A stretch of DNA of 46,769 nt from Syntrophomonas sp. UBA4807 (lineage in GTDB: Bacteria; Bacillota; Syntrophomonadia; Syntrophomonadales; Syntrophomonadaceae), in NCBI GenBank assembly GCA_002402575.1, contig DHGD01000115.1:21663-68431 (forward strand). The letters run 5' to 3'. Under the pieces are notes generated by a model. That model was not told where the DNA came from, ran no database searches, and worked only from the letters and a program-made list of their open reading frames with translations. A program made the translations under genes and the position numbers. How positions within the stretch are numbered: the stretch's first letter is position 1; each line of letters opens with the position of its first letter. Below are positions 18,038-26,776 of the stretch, in pieces.

Positions 18038-18711
18038 TGGCCTATTTGATTTTTATTCTACCGGCTTTGGCGTTATCGCTGTTTGCCCAGTTCAAAATCA
18101 AATCCACTTTCAAGCGGTATGAGCAGGTTAGCTCGCAGCGCGGCGTCACCGGAAGGGAAGCTGCCGCCGCCATTCTGCGCCGCAACCAGATGAGCGGCGT
18201 TGCCATTGAAGCAGTGGCCGGGTCGCTGTCAGACCACTATGATCCTCAGGCCCGGGCGGTGCGCCTGTCGGAAAGCGTATATGGCAGCAATTCGCTGGCA
18301 GCTATTGGAGTGGCGGCGCATGAGAGCGGGCATGCCATCCAGCATAAAGAGCGCTACGGATTCTTGGAATTGCGCCACAGCATTGTGCCCATCAGCAATT
18401 TTGCCTCTTCGGCTTCATTTCCGCTTCTGCTTTTGGGATTCATACTGCAAAGTCCCAGTCTGCTCCTGGGCGGCATCATTTTGTTCAGCCTGGTGGTCTT
18501 GTTCCATGTGGTCACACTGCCGGTGGAGATAAACGCCTCCCGGCGCGCGGTAGCGGAGTTGAGTTCGGCCGGTCTGGTCAGCAATGACGAAATCCCAGCC
18601 GTCAAGCAGGTTTTAGGCGCTGCTGCTCTGACCTACCTGGCGGCTACAGTTGCAGCGGTGTCCAATCTGCTCTACTATCTGATGATTTTTACGGGAGGAA
18701 ATGACGATTAA
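18034..18711 (+). CDS. YugP-like neutral zinc metallopeptidase
   Basis: This 225-residue membrane protein has the zinc motif HESGH at residues 96-100 (AAHESGHAIQH), preceded by PQARAVRLSESVYG. Hydrophobic segments lie at about 2-18, 120-165 and 195-220, typical of the YugP/DUF2268-like zinc metallopeptidase family in Firmicutes. Its substrate is unknown. It starts in the stop region of the DUF116 gene after GGAGG, and its end overlaps the start of rsmB, so the three are translationally coupled. Confidence 0.9.
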   Translation: MMAYLIFILPALALSLFAQFKIKSTFKRYEQVSSQRGVTGREAAAAILRRNQMSGVAIEAVAGSLSDHYDPQARAVRLSESVYGSNSLAAIGVAAHESGHAIQHKERYGFLELRHSIVPISNFASSASFPLLLLGFILQSPSLLLGGIILFSLVVLFHVVTLPVEINASRRAVAELSSAGLVSNDEIPAVKQVLGAAALTYLAATVAAVSNLLYYLMIFTGGNDD

Positions 18712-20104
18712 AGAGACTTCCACCGCAGCCGACGGACCAGGGCTGGAAGCCCGCAAGATGGCCGTGAGCATCGTATTTGAGGTCCTGGAAAAAGGACAAT
18801 ACGCCAACCTGGTTTTAGAGCGCAGTCTTCGCCGCAGTACACTGTCCTGGATAAACCGTCATCTGATAACCGAAATAGTCAATGGCAGCATACGCATGGT
18901 CAGGCATCTGGATTGGGTGCTTGACCTGTTTTTGGCAAAACCGGTTTCCAAACAGCACCCCTGGGTACGCAACGTCTTGCGCATCTCCCTTTATCAGCTG
19001 ATATTCATGGATCGCATTCCTGATTACGCTTGCGTGGATGACGCGGTGAGAATGACCAAAAATAAGGTCGGGAAGGGAATGGGCGCGCTGGTCAATGGGG
19101 TTCTGCGCAGTATATTGCGCCACGGCGGTAAGATAGAATTCCCCGAGGGTGACCAGCTTCAATATTTGGCCGTGAAGTATTCTTACCCCGACTGGCTGGT
19201 ACGGGAGCTTTTGAATCTGGCTGATTATGCCGAAGTAGAAAAGCTGTTAATTTATCTAAATCAGCCCCCGGCGGTGGTATTGCGCAGCAATTCTCTCCTC
19301 ATCGAGCGCTCCGATCTTGTCACCCGGCTGAAAGCGGAAGGCGTCACCGCCCAGGCCGGAGACTATACCCCCTGGTCAGTGCAAATATCCGGGTTAAAGC
19401 AGCCTATTACCGAACTGGCCTCCTATCAGTCCGGACTGTTTTACCTGCAGAATGAGGGTTCCATGCTAGCCGCGGCTATATTGGCGCCATCCCCGGGTGA
19501 TACGCTTTATGACCTCGGCGCCGGGGTGGGCGGAAAGAGCACTCACCTGGCCGAATTGATGAAAGATAACGGCAAGATCACCGCGGTGGAACTGCATGTC
19601 CACAAACTGCGACTTCTGGAGTCTAACTGCCGCCGTTTGGGGATCACTTCTGTCAACCCGCTTAATATGGATATATTGCAACTTCAACCCGATATGCCGG
19701 CGGCCCAGGGAGTGCTTGTGGATGCCCCCTGTTCGGGATGGGGGGTGCTGAACCGGCGTGCCGACGCCCGATGGCATCTACAAGCAGAAGCGGTCAGAAC
19801 TCTGCCTGACCTCCAGCTCCGCTTATTGCAAGCCGCGGCAAGATTGGTTAAACCGGGAGGGTTGCTATTGTACAGTACCTGCACCATCAACCGGGCAGAA
19901 AACCAAGGGGTGGTGGATGCCTTCCTGCGAAACCAGGCCGGGCATTTTACCAGGGAGGGCTTTGCTGACAAGATCAGCTTCTTCCCCTTGGAAGAACGCG
20001 ATGCGGAAGACGCCCGGGAGGGGAGTCTGACCTTGTGGCCAGGCCGATATCATTGTGACGGTATGTTTTATGCGCTGATGAGGAGAGTGCCTGCTGATGA
20101 ATAG
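18701..20104 (+). CDS. rsmB: 16S rRNA (cytosine-5)-methyltransferase RsmB
   Basis: This 467-residue protein methylates C967 of 16S rRNA using SAM. The N-terminal NusB-like RNA-binding domain (about 10-145) is followed by the Rossmann methyltransferase domain with LYDLGAGVGGKSTHLAEL near 270, VDAPCSGWGVLNR near 340 and the catalytic Cys in YSTCTINRAEN near 390. It overlaps both neighbours by a few bases, as in the Bacillus fmt-rsmB-rlmN-prpC-prkC block. Confidence 0.96.
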   Translation: MTIKETSTAADGPGLEARKMAVSIVFEVLEKGQYANLVLERSLRRSTLSWINRHLITEIVNGSIRMVRHLDWVLDLFLAKPVSKQHPWVRNVLRISLYQLIFMDRIPDYACVDDAVRMTKNKVGKGMGALVNGVLRSILRHGGKIEFPEGDQLQYLAVKYSYPDWLVRELLNLADYAEVEKLLIYLNQPPAVVLRSNSLLIERSDLVTRLKAEGVTAQAGDYTPWSVQISGLKQPITELASYQSGLFYLQNEGSMLAAAILAPSPGDTLYDLGAGVGGKSTHLAELMKDNGKITAVELHVHKLRLLESNCRRLGITSVNPLNMDILQLQPDMPAAQGVLVDAPCSGWGVLNRRADARWHLQAEAVRTLPDLQLRLLQAAARLVKPGGLLLYSTCTINRAENQGVVDAFLRNQAGHFTREGFADKISFFPLEERDAEDAREGSLTLWPGRYHCDGMFYALMRRVPADE

Positions 20105-21167
20105 TATTGATAAAATTGAGCTATTGGGTATGAATATGGAGGAATTGGAAAATTTCGCCGCCAGCCTGGGCCAGCCGCGCTTTCGCGGCCGCCAGCTGCA
20201 CCGTTGGATATATGTAAAGGATACCTCCTCGTTCTATGAAATGAGCGACATTCCCCGGGAAATAAGGCAGCAGCTCGATGAACGGGCGCGCGTCTCCATT
20301 CCCCGAGTGTTGAAACAACGGGTGGCTTCAGATGGGACGCGTAAGTTCCTGATGGAGATGTATGATAAGAAACGGGTGGAAACGGTATTGATTCCACAGT
20401 CCGCCAATCTCAGCGGGCGCTATACCCTATGCGTATCATCGCAGGTGGGATGCCCTTTGCGCTGTGCCTTCTGCGCTACTGGTCAGGGTGTTTTCCAGCG
20501 TAACCTGTATACCCATGAGATTGTGGGCCAGCTCTTAGGATCACGGCGTGAACTTAAAAGGCGCCTCAAAAACCCAGAAGAACCGCTGATAACCAATGTG
20601 GTTTTTATGGGCATGGGCGAACCTTTGCTTAATTATAACGAAGTAATCCGTGCCATTCGCATCCTCAACGATCCGCGCGGCATTCAGCTGGGACAGCGGC
20701 ACATAACCATCTCCACCTGTGGTGAGGCAGCTGCCATCAAGCGTCTGGCAGAAGAGAATCTGCAGGTTACCCTGGCCATTTCTCTGCATGCCGCCAGCGA
20801 CCAACTGCGCAATGAATTGGTGCCGATCAATAAAAAATATCCCCTCCAAACCTTGATGGCGGCGGTGAAAACCTATACGGAAAAAACTGGGCGCAGGGTA
20901 ACATTCGAATATATCCTGCTTGACGGGGTTAATATCAGCCGTAAGGACGCGGAAAACCTGGCTAAGCTGGTAAAACCTTTACTGGCTAATGTCAATCTAA
21001 TTCCCTATAATGAAGTAGATGGTTTGAATTACCGTAAACCTCAACCGCAGGATGTAACAGCCTTTTACAACTGGCTGAACGCCGCTGGCCTAAACGTGAG
21101 CGTGCGCGAGGAACACGGCGTCGATATAGAAGCCGCCTGCGGGCAGTTGGCGGTTAAGCCCAACTGA
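20097..21167 (+). CDS. rlmN: 23S rRNA/tRNA adenine-C2 methyltransferase RlmN
   Basis: This 356-residue radical-SAM enzyme methylates A2503 of 23S rRNA and A37 of some tRNAs. The cluster motif C-x3-C-x2-C is Cys119, Cys123 and Cys126 (CPLRCAFCATG). Other marks are FMGMGEPLLNYNEV, TISTCG, LAISLHAAS and the C-terminal VREEHGVDIEAACGQL, whose Cys is the resolving residue. Its ATG at 20097 overlaps the rsmB stop. Confidence 0.97.
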   Translation: MNSIDKIELLGMNMEELENFAASLGQPRFRGRQLHRWIYVKDTSSFYEMSDIPREIRQQLDERARVSIPRVLKQRVASDGTRKFLMEMYDKKRVETVLIPQSANLSGRYTLCVSSQVGCPLRCAFCATGQGVFQRNLYTHEIVGQLLGSRRELKRRLKNPEEPLITNVVFMGMGEPLLNYNEVIRAIRILNDPRGIQLGQRHITISTCGEAAAIKRLAEENLQVTLAISLHAASDQLRNELVPINKKYPLQTLMAAVKTYTEKTGRRVTFEYILLDGVNISRKDAENLAKLVKPLLANVNLIPYNEVDGLNYRKPQPQDVTAFYNWLNAAGLNVSVREEHGVDIEAACGQLAVKPN

Positions 21168-21183
21168 TCATCGGGGAGACGAT

Positions 21184-21954
21184 TTGGAAAAAGGGCGCAG
21201 CACAAAAGACTGGCGCCCTCATGGATGGGTCAGGGTGAGAATGAGAGTAAGTGTAGCCACTGATACGGGCAAGGTCAGACAAAGAAACGAAGACAGCTAT
21301 GTGGTGGATACCGTCAGAGGACTTTTTGCAGTTTGTGACGGCATGGGAGGCCATCGCGGCGGTGATGTGGCATCGCGTCTGGCAGTACGCAGCATACATG
21401 CCTGGATTAAGGACAATCCCCCGGGGAGTTCCATCACGCCGCTTGAGGGTGCTATACAGCATGCCAACCGCATGGTTTGGGAAGAGAGTCAAAAAGATGC
21501 TGAACTGAAGGACATGGGAACCACCGCGACGGCCGCATTAATATGGGAGAATCGTCTGTTTATCGGCCATGTGGGGGATAGCGCCCTTTATCTCATCCGC
21601 AACCAGCAGATTGACAAGCTTACCCGTGATCACACCTTGGCAGAGCAGATGGTCAGCAAGGGATTGATAACCGGAGAAGAATCGCGCAACAGCGCTTATA
21701 ACCACATCTTGACCCGGGCAATCGGCATTGCCCCTCGGGTAGAAATAGACAGCTGCCAGATTCCCTTGGCTTATGGGGATGTGATCTTGATTTGCAGTGA
21801 CGGTTTAAGCGACCTATTGACTCCACAGCAAATGCTGGAGATTTACCGGCAAAATCCCGGCGATCTGGATAAGATAGCCGAGGAATTGGTGCAGACCGCC
21901 CTATCCCGAGGTGGTCATGACAATATAACCCTTATACTTCTGCTCATCGATTAG
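21184..21954 (+). CDS. prpC: PP2C-type Ser/Thr phosphatase, partner of PrkC
   Basis: This 256-residue metal-dependent phosphatase reverses PrkC phosphorylation. PP2C motifs are ATDTGKVRQRNEDSYV, VCDGMGGHRGG, DMGTTATAAL, GHVGDSALYLI, DHTLAEQMV, LICSDGLSDLL and GGHDNITLIL. TTG at 21184, five bases from GGGGAG, gives 256 residues. An ATG at 21241 would start right at MRVSVATDTG, as in Bacillus PrpC. A hairpin at 21193-21218 lies between the two candidates, so the start is uncertain. It is followed by prkC after 13 bases. Confidence 0.94.
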   Translation: MEKGRSTKDWRPHGWVRVRMRVSVATDTGKVRQRNEDSYVVDTVRGLFAVCDGMGGHRGGDVASRLAVRSIHAWIKDNPPGSSITPLEGAIQHANRMVWEESQKDAELKDMGTTATAALIWENRLFIGHVGDSALYLIRNQQIDKLTRDHTLAEQMVSKGLITGEESRNSAYNHILTRAIGIAPRVEIDSCQIPLAYGDVILICSDGLSDLLTPQQMLEIYRQNPGDLDKIAEELVQTALSRGGHDNITLILLLID

Positions 21955-21967
21955 GGAGGTTAAGAGA

Positions 21968-23803
21968 GTGAGAGATATGGTTTTAGGCGATAGATATGAA
22001 CTTCTGGAGGAAATCGGCGAAGGCGGCATGGCCACAGTGTACAAAGCACACTGCAAGAGCCTGGACCGCATCGTGGCGATTAAGATTCTCAAGGAAGAAT
22101 ACTCCCGGGACCAGGTATTCGTGCAGAGCTTTAAGACCGAAGCCCTGGCCGCAGCTCGCCTATCACACCCCAATATAGTTAACATCTTTGATGTAGGCCA
22201 GGAGAATGACATCCATTATATCGTGATGGAATATATCGAAGGCCGTACCTTACAGGAGATAATATCCGCCGAGGCTCCTCTGTCACCAGAGCGGGCAACT
22301 GAATTCGCTATTATGATATGCGAGGGTATCCATCATGCCCATGAAAACGGCATAATACATCGTGACATAAAACCTCATAATATACTGGTGACCAAAAGAG
22401 GCATCGTCAAGGTAGCCGACTTCGGCATAGCCCAGGCGATCAGCAAGAAAACCCTTACCTTTGCCCGCGACCTGGTAGGCACAGTACACTATATTTCCCC
22501 CGAACAGGCCAAAGGCGAGCCGGTCACTCCGGCCACTGACATCTATTCATTAGGTTGCGTCTTATACGAAATGCTCACCGGAAAACCTCCATTTGATGCG
22601 GAAAGTACCATAACCGTAGCCTTAAAGCACATCCATGACGAACCTGTGCCACCCGAACAAATCAATCCAGCCGTCAGCGAAGCGTTATCAGGAGTGATTT
22701 TAAAAGCTATGGAAAAACTGCCCCTGCATCGCTTCACTACTGCCGAAGAGATGCGCGATGCGCTGATCTCTCAGGATGCTTCGCTTAACCGGGTGAGAAA
22801 GGACCGCAACGGCACCACCATTATAATGAGCCCTATACAATCTGGACCGAAAGCTCCTTCCAAGCGGCGCAAAATCAAACCTGCCGGCATTGCCCTTCTT
22901 GCCGTAGCCATACTGGGGTTGTTGTCCGGCGTATGGCTGGCGATGGGCGGCAGTATATTCGGGAAAGAAGTACAGGTTCCCAACCTGCAAGGGATGGACA
23001 TTAAAGAAGCCACTGACAAGCTGAATGAATTGGACCTGAAGATAGCTGTTGCGGGGCGCAATTTCAGCGACGAAGTGGAAAAGGATTTGATTATTTCACA
23101 GGAACCGGCAGCCGACCAGACCGTGAAGACTGGTCGGGAGATCGCGGTGGTATTGTCCAAAGGGCCTGAAATGGTGGCTGTTCCCAATGTGGTTGGCCTT
23201 ACCCAGTCTGACGCCGAGATTCAATTGCGTAACGCCAGTCTAGTGCTGGGGTCTGTAGCGCAGAATTATGATGACCGCTATGCACAGGGTATGGTGGTGT
23301 CCCAGAGCCCAAGTCCGGGAGGAGAAGCGGCCAAAGGTTCTAAAGTCAACCTGTTAGTCAGTAAAGGCAAGACTCCCCCCAAAGTGCCCATGCCTTCTCT
23401 GGTGGGCCTTAGCCTGGAGCGGGCCAAGGATAAGCTGGCTGAGAACGGCCTGGTGCTGGGCCAAGTCACCCGTCAGGATAGCAGCACTTATAAAGAAGAT
23501 GTGGTTGTTAACCAGGACACCACCGCCGGTGTTCTCATTGAACAGGGCAGCACCGTAAACCTGGTTGTAAGCAACGGCGCCAAGGAAAGCACCAAAACCA
23601 AGACCCTGCAGTTTACTTTGCCCACCGGGCAGAAGTCCTACCAGGTAGTGATCAATGTTACTGATAGTCAGGGCACACGGCAGGTGTACAAGCAGACTCA
23701 TAACGCCGGAACAAATGTCAGCGTAGGGGTCAGCTATAGCGGCAATGGAACAGCTGAAGTGCGGCTCGATTCAGAGCGCTACAAGGTTTTCACTCTGCAA
23801 TAG
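21968..23803 (+). CDS. prkC: PASTA-domain membrane Ser/Thr kinase PrkC
   Basis: This 611-residue bitopic kinase senses cell-wall fragments and controls germination, growth and translation. The cytosolic kinase domain (about 8-270) has GEGGMATVYKA, VAIKIL, HRDIKPHNILV, DFGIAQ and GTVHYISPEQAKG. A basic linker leads to one transmembrane helix near 303-325. Three extracellular PASTA repeats follow at about 337-400, 402-470 and 472-540, each ending V-x-L-(V)SKG/SNG. A short beta-rich C-terminal domain comes last (about 545-611). The GTG start is seven bases from GGGAGG. Confidence 0.97.
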   Translation: MRDMVLGDRYELLEEIGEGGMATVYKAHCKSLDRIVAIKILKEEYSRDQVFVQSFKTEALAAARLSHPNIVNIFDVGQENDIHYIVMEYIEGRTLQEIISAEAPLSPERATEFAIMICEGIHHAHENGIIHRDIKPHNILVTKRGIVKVADFGIAQAISKKTLTFARDLVGTVHYISPEQAKGEPVTPATDIYSLGCVLYEMLTGKPPFDAESTITVALKHIHDEPVPPEQINPAVSEALSGVILKAMEKLPLHRFTTAEEMRDALISQDASLNRVRKDRNGTTIIMSPIQSGPKAPSKRRKIKPAGIALLAVAILGLLSGVWLAMGGSIFGKEVQVPNLQGMDIKEATDKLNELDLKIAVAGRNFSDEVEKDLIISQEPAADQTVKTGREIAVVLSKGPEMVAVPNVVGLTQSDAEIQLRNASLVLGSVAQNYDDRYAQGMVVSQSPSPGGEAAKGSKVNLLVSKGKTPPKVPMPSLVGLSLERAKDKLAENGLVLGQVTRQDSSTYKEDVVVNQDTTAGVLIEQGSTVNLVVSNGAKESTKTKTLQFTLPTGQKSYQVVINVTDSQGTRQVYKQTHNAGTNVSVGVSYSGNGTAEVRLDSERYKVFTLQ

Positions 23804-23819
23804 TTGGGCTTGAGCCCAA
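23804..23819 (+). other. Small hairpin between prkC and rsgA
   Basis: TTGGGC (23804-23809) pairs with GCCCAA (23814-23819) around TTGA, directly after the prkC stop. There is no T-run, so it is probably an RNA-stability or spacing element at most. Confidence 0.4.
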
Positions 23820-23835
23820 TCTCAGGAGGGAGTAG

Positions 23836-24726
23836 ATGCCCCATCATACCGTCACCGGCTTGATTCTAAAAAAATACAGCGGTTTTTACTATGTGCAAGA
23901 TTCCACTGGCAGGATATTTGAGTGCAAACTGCGTGGCAAGGCCCAAAAACAGTTGATATTGACTGGTGATAAGGCCATCGTCACTCCTTTGGACGAGGAT
24001 CATGCCATTTTGGAAGGCATTGCCGAACGCCGCAATCAGCTCAACAGGCCGCGCATCGCCAATGTGGATGCGGTGCTGCTGGTCATGGCCAATGACTGCC
24101 CTGTGCCGGTGCCGTCACTTTTGGACAGGCTGCTGGTTCTGACCCTGCACGGCGGCCTGGCCCCCCTGATAATTCTTAATAAATGTGATTTGGAGGCCAG
24201 CGAGAAAGCCCGGCAAATTATGAGCGTCTACCCTGAGCTGGGAATCCCGGTAATTAATACCTCGGCCAAACAGCGCTGCGGACTGGATGAACTGTTAAAG
24301 TCCATAGCAGGGAAAATCGCTGTTTTTGCGGGACCGTCCGGAACCGGCAAATCGACCCTGTTAAATAACCTAGCCAAAGATCTGAGCATCAAAACCCAGG
24401 AGGTCAGCAATAAAATCGGCAGGGGCCGGCACACCACCCGGCATGTGGAACTGTATCCCCTCCCTGGCGGGGGATGGATAGCTGACACTCCGGGTTTTTC
24501 CACCCTGGACCTGCCTGAGGATTTGGTTAGCCGCCAGCTTGCGGCCTATTATCCGGAATTTGCGCCTCATCAAGATATTTGCCGCTTTTCAGATTGCCTG
24601 CATTACCGGGAGAAGGAGTGCGGGGTTAAGGATGCCTTGCAGAGCGGAACCGTTTCCCATCTGCGTTATCAAAACTATGTGGCTATACTGGAAGAAGTTA
24701 TGAGGAATGAGAGGTGCTGCCGGTGA
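23836..24726 (+). CDS. rsgA: Ribosome-assembly GTPase RsgA
   Basis: This 296-residue circularly permuted GTPase (CpgA/YjeQ) acts in 30S subunit maturation. The N-terminal OB domain (about 1-70) is followed by G4 NKCDLE, G1 P-loop GPSGTGKSTLLNNL (about 166-179), G2 GRGRHTT and G3 DTPGFSTLDL. The C-terminal zinc finger is CRFSDCLHYREKEC. Order after prkC is as in Bacillus, where PrkC phosphorylates this GTPase. Confidence 0.96.
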   Translation: MPHHTVTGLILKKYSGFYYVQDSTGRIFECKLRGKAQKQLILTGDKAIVTPLDEDHAILEGIAERRNQLNRPRIANVDAVLLVMANDCPVPVPSLLDRLLVLTLHGGLAPLIILNKCDLEASEKARQIMSVYPELGIPVINTSAKQRCGLDELLKSIAGKIAVFAGPSGTGKSTLLNNLAKDLSIKTQEVSNKIGRGRHTTRHVELYPLPGGGWIADTPGFSTLDLPEDLVSRQLAAYYPEFAPHQDICRFSDCLHYREKECGVKDALQSGTVSHLRYQNYVAILEEVMRNERCCR

Positions 24727-25376
24727 TATTGATTGCCCCTTCGATTTTGAGCGCAAACTTCACCAGGCTGGGAGAAGATATTAAGGCGGTTCAAGAAGCC
24801 GGAGCCGATTGGCTGCATATTGATGTTATGGACGGTCATTTCGTTCCTAATCTTACCATCGGCCCGCAAGTGGTAGCCGACATCCGTAAAATGACCGAGC
24901 TATTTCTGGATGTGCATCTTATGATTGAAAAACCGGAACAGCTGGTGCCGGCTTTTATTGATGCCGGGGCCGATATGGTTACGGTCCATATTGAAGCCTG
25001 CCCTCATTTGCACCGGCTGGTCACCTTCATCAAAGATCAGGGCCGCCAGGCCGGAGTGAGTCTCAATCCAGCCACCTCAGAATGCCTCCTGGGACCCATA
25101 TTGCCCGAAATCGACCTGGTTTTGGCCATGTCTGTCAATCCCGGTTTTGGGGGACAGCGTTTCATATACAGAGTGCTGGATAAGATCCGTAATATAAAGA
25201 CCATGATAGACAGACAGGAGCTGAGTTGTTATTTGGAGGTCGATGGGGGCATAAACGCTGTCACCGGCCGGGATGTGGTCGGGGCGGGGTGTAATGTTCT
25301 GGTGGCGGGTTCCTATATTTTTCAGGGCGACAGCCTTAACAAGGCTATTCAAAGTCTTAAAGCCCTGAAAGCTTGA
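24723..25376 (+). CDS. rpe: Ribulose-phosphate 3-epimerase
   Basis: This 217-residue TIM-barrel enzyme interconverts ribulose-5-P and xylulose-5-P. Metal and catalytic motifs are IAPSILSANF, LHIDVMDGHFVPNLTIGP, LDVHLMIEKPE, VHIEAC, MSVNPGFGGQRF and LEVDGGIN. GTG at 24723 (MILIAPSIL), eight bases from GAGAGG and overlapping the rsgA stop by four bases, is preferred over GTG 24714. It supplies ribulose-5-P, a riboflavin precursor, and lies directly before the rib operon. Confidence 0.96.
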   Translation: MILIAPSILSANFTRLGEDIKAVQEAGADWLHIDVMDGHFVPNLTIGPQVVADIRKMTELFLDVHLMIEKPEQLVPAFIDAGADMVTVHIEACPHLHRLVTFIKDQGRQAGVSLNPATSECLLGPILPEIDLVLAMSVNPGFGGQRFIYRVLDKIRNIKTMIDRQELSCYLEVDGGINAVTGRDVVGAGCNVLVAGSYIFQGDSLNKAIQSLKALKA

Positions 25377-25401
25377 CCTTAAGGATTACTAGTGCTACTA
25401 T
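25373..25401 (+). promoter_or_regulatory. Sigma-A promoter of the riboflavin operon
   Basis: TTGACC (25373-25378) and TACTAT (25396-25401) are separated by exactly 17 bases, and the -35 overlaps the rpe stop codon. The expected start near 25408 is about 20 bases before the FMN aptamer. Confidence 0.75.
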
Positions 25402-25428
25402 CTAGTATATCGAAAATACCATATAAAC

Positions 25429-25541
25429 CTTTCTTCGGGGATGGGTGCAATTCCCTATCGGCGGTACAGCCCGCGAGCCGCAAGGCATGATCCGGTGGAA
25501 CTCCGGGGCCGACAGTGACAGTCTGGATGGTAGAAGAGGGG
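25429..25541 (+). ncRNA. FMN riboswitch (RFN element)
   Basis: All conserved RFN blocks are present in order: GGGATGGGTGCAATTCCC, ATCGGCGGT, AGCCCGCGAGC, GGTGGAACTCC, GGCCGACAGT and AGTCTGGATGGTAGAAG, closed by the P1 stem (TTCTTC near 25431 with GAAGA near 25533). It binds FMN and lowers expression of the downstream ribD-ribE-ribBA-ribH genes. Confidence 0.97.
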
Positions 25542-25542
25542 C

Positions 25543-25614
25543 TGGTTGAACAATGATTTGTTCAGCCTGGCTTGTTGTGCAAAAACCCGATGAAAGTATC
25601 GGGTTTTTATATTT
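25543..25614 (+). terminator. FMN riboswitch expression platform with terminator
   Basis: A hairpin with TGAACAA/TTGTTCA arms (about 25547-25565) comes first. It is followed by an intrinsic terminator with an 11-bp perfect stem (25581-25591 with 25598-25608) ending in TTTTT. The terminator lies just before ribD and should form when FMN is bound. Confidence 0.85.
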
Positions 25615-25629
25615 TTGGGGGGCAGTGAA

Positions 25630-26745
25630 TTGCAGCAGTGTGATGAGATGTATATGCGCCGGGCTTTGGAGCTGGCAGCCTTGGCCGCCGGACGCACCAG
25701 CCCCAATCCTCTGGTCGGGGCAGTAGTGGTAAAAGATGGTGTGGTGGTAGGCGAAGGCTACCACCATAAAGCCGGCACTTCCCATGCCGAGGTGCACGCC
25801 CTGAACCAGGCCGGAGACCATGCTCAGGGGGCAACCTTATATGTGACCCTTGAACCATGCAATCATCATGGTTTGACACCGCCCTGCACCCGGGCCATTA
25901 TTGCAGCGGGGATAAAACGATGCGTGGTGGCCATGGAGGACCCCAATCCGCTAGTCAACGGCCGCGGCCTCACCGCGCTGGCCGGGGCGGGAATCGAGAT
26001 CGAAACCGGAGTGTTGCAGCTGGAAGCGGAAAAACAGAATGAAGTTTTCTTGAAATATATCTGTACCGGCCTTCCTTTCGTTACCCTGAAAACGGCTATG
26101 ACCCTTGACGGCAAAATCGCCAGCCACAGCGGGGATTCCAGGTGGATCACTTCTGAACCGGCCCGCCAAAGGGTGCACGAGATGAGGGACCAGGCCGATG
26201 CCATACTGGTTGGAATTGGCACCGTGCTAGCCGATGACCCCCGGCTTAATACCCGTCTGGCTTACCGGCAAGGCCGGGACCCGGTGCGGCTGATAATAGA
26301 CGGCGGCCTGGATTTGCCCTTAAACAGCCAAATAGCGTCCAGCAGCGCCGAGCAGAAGACACTGGTATTCACCGCTGACAGTGCCGATCCCCAAAAAGTC
26401 AGGTCGCTGGAGGATATAGGCTTAGAGGTCATTACCGTCGACGGAGCACGTGATGATCTCAACCTGGAGCAAGTCCTGCAAACCGCGGCCCATCGCAAGC
26501 TGAGCCATATCTTGGCGGAGGGCGGCGGGGCAATCAATGCCAGTCTATTGAAATATGGGCTGGTTGATAAGATCTATTGGTTCATCGCTCCTAAAATAAT
26601 CGGCGGAGCCAAAGCCCCTTCGCCGGTGCAAGGCGAAGGCCTGGAGGCCATGGCTGAGGCCATTGGGATTGAGAATGTGGAAGTGACCCTTATTGGACCG
26701 GACTTGCTTATCAGCGGGTACATTAAAAAACCCGCCTATCGCTAG
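25630..26745 (+). CDS. ribD: Bifunctional riboflavin deaminase/reductase RibD
   Basis: This 371-residue protein carries out two early steps of riboflavin synthesis. The N-terminal zinc deaminase domain (about 1-145) has SPNPLVGAVVV, the zinc His in HAEVHAL and TLEPCNHHGLTPPC. The C-terminal NADPH reductase domain (about 150-371) has KTAMTLDGKIAS, DAILVGIGTVLADDPRLNTR and ILAEGGGAINASLL. TTG at 25630, seven bases from GGGGGG (25617-25622), is my start. An ATG at 25648 is possible. Confidence 0.96.
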   Translation: MQQCDEMYMRRALELAALAAGRTSPNPLVGAVVVKDGVVVGEGYHHKAGTSHAEVHALNQAGDHAQGATLYVTLEPCNHHGLTPPCTRAIIAAGIKRCVVAMEDPNPLVNGRGLTALAGAGIEIETGVLQLEAEKQNEVFLKYICTGLPFVTLKTAMTLDGKIASHSGDSRWITSEPARQRVHEMRDQADAILVGIGTVLADDPRLNTRLAYRQGRDPVRLIIDGGLDLPLNSQIASSSAEQKTLVFTADSADPQKVRSLEDIGLEVITVDGARDDLNLEQVLQTAAHRKLSHILAEGGGAINASLLKYGLVDKIYWFIAPKIIGGAKAPSPVQGEGLEAMAEAIGIENVEVTLIGPDLLISGYIKKPAYR

Positions 26746-26776
26746 CAGGCATTTAACAGAAGTGTGGTGAAAGAAA

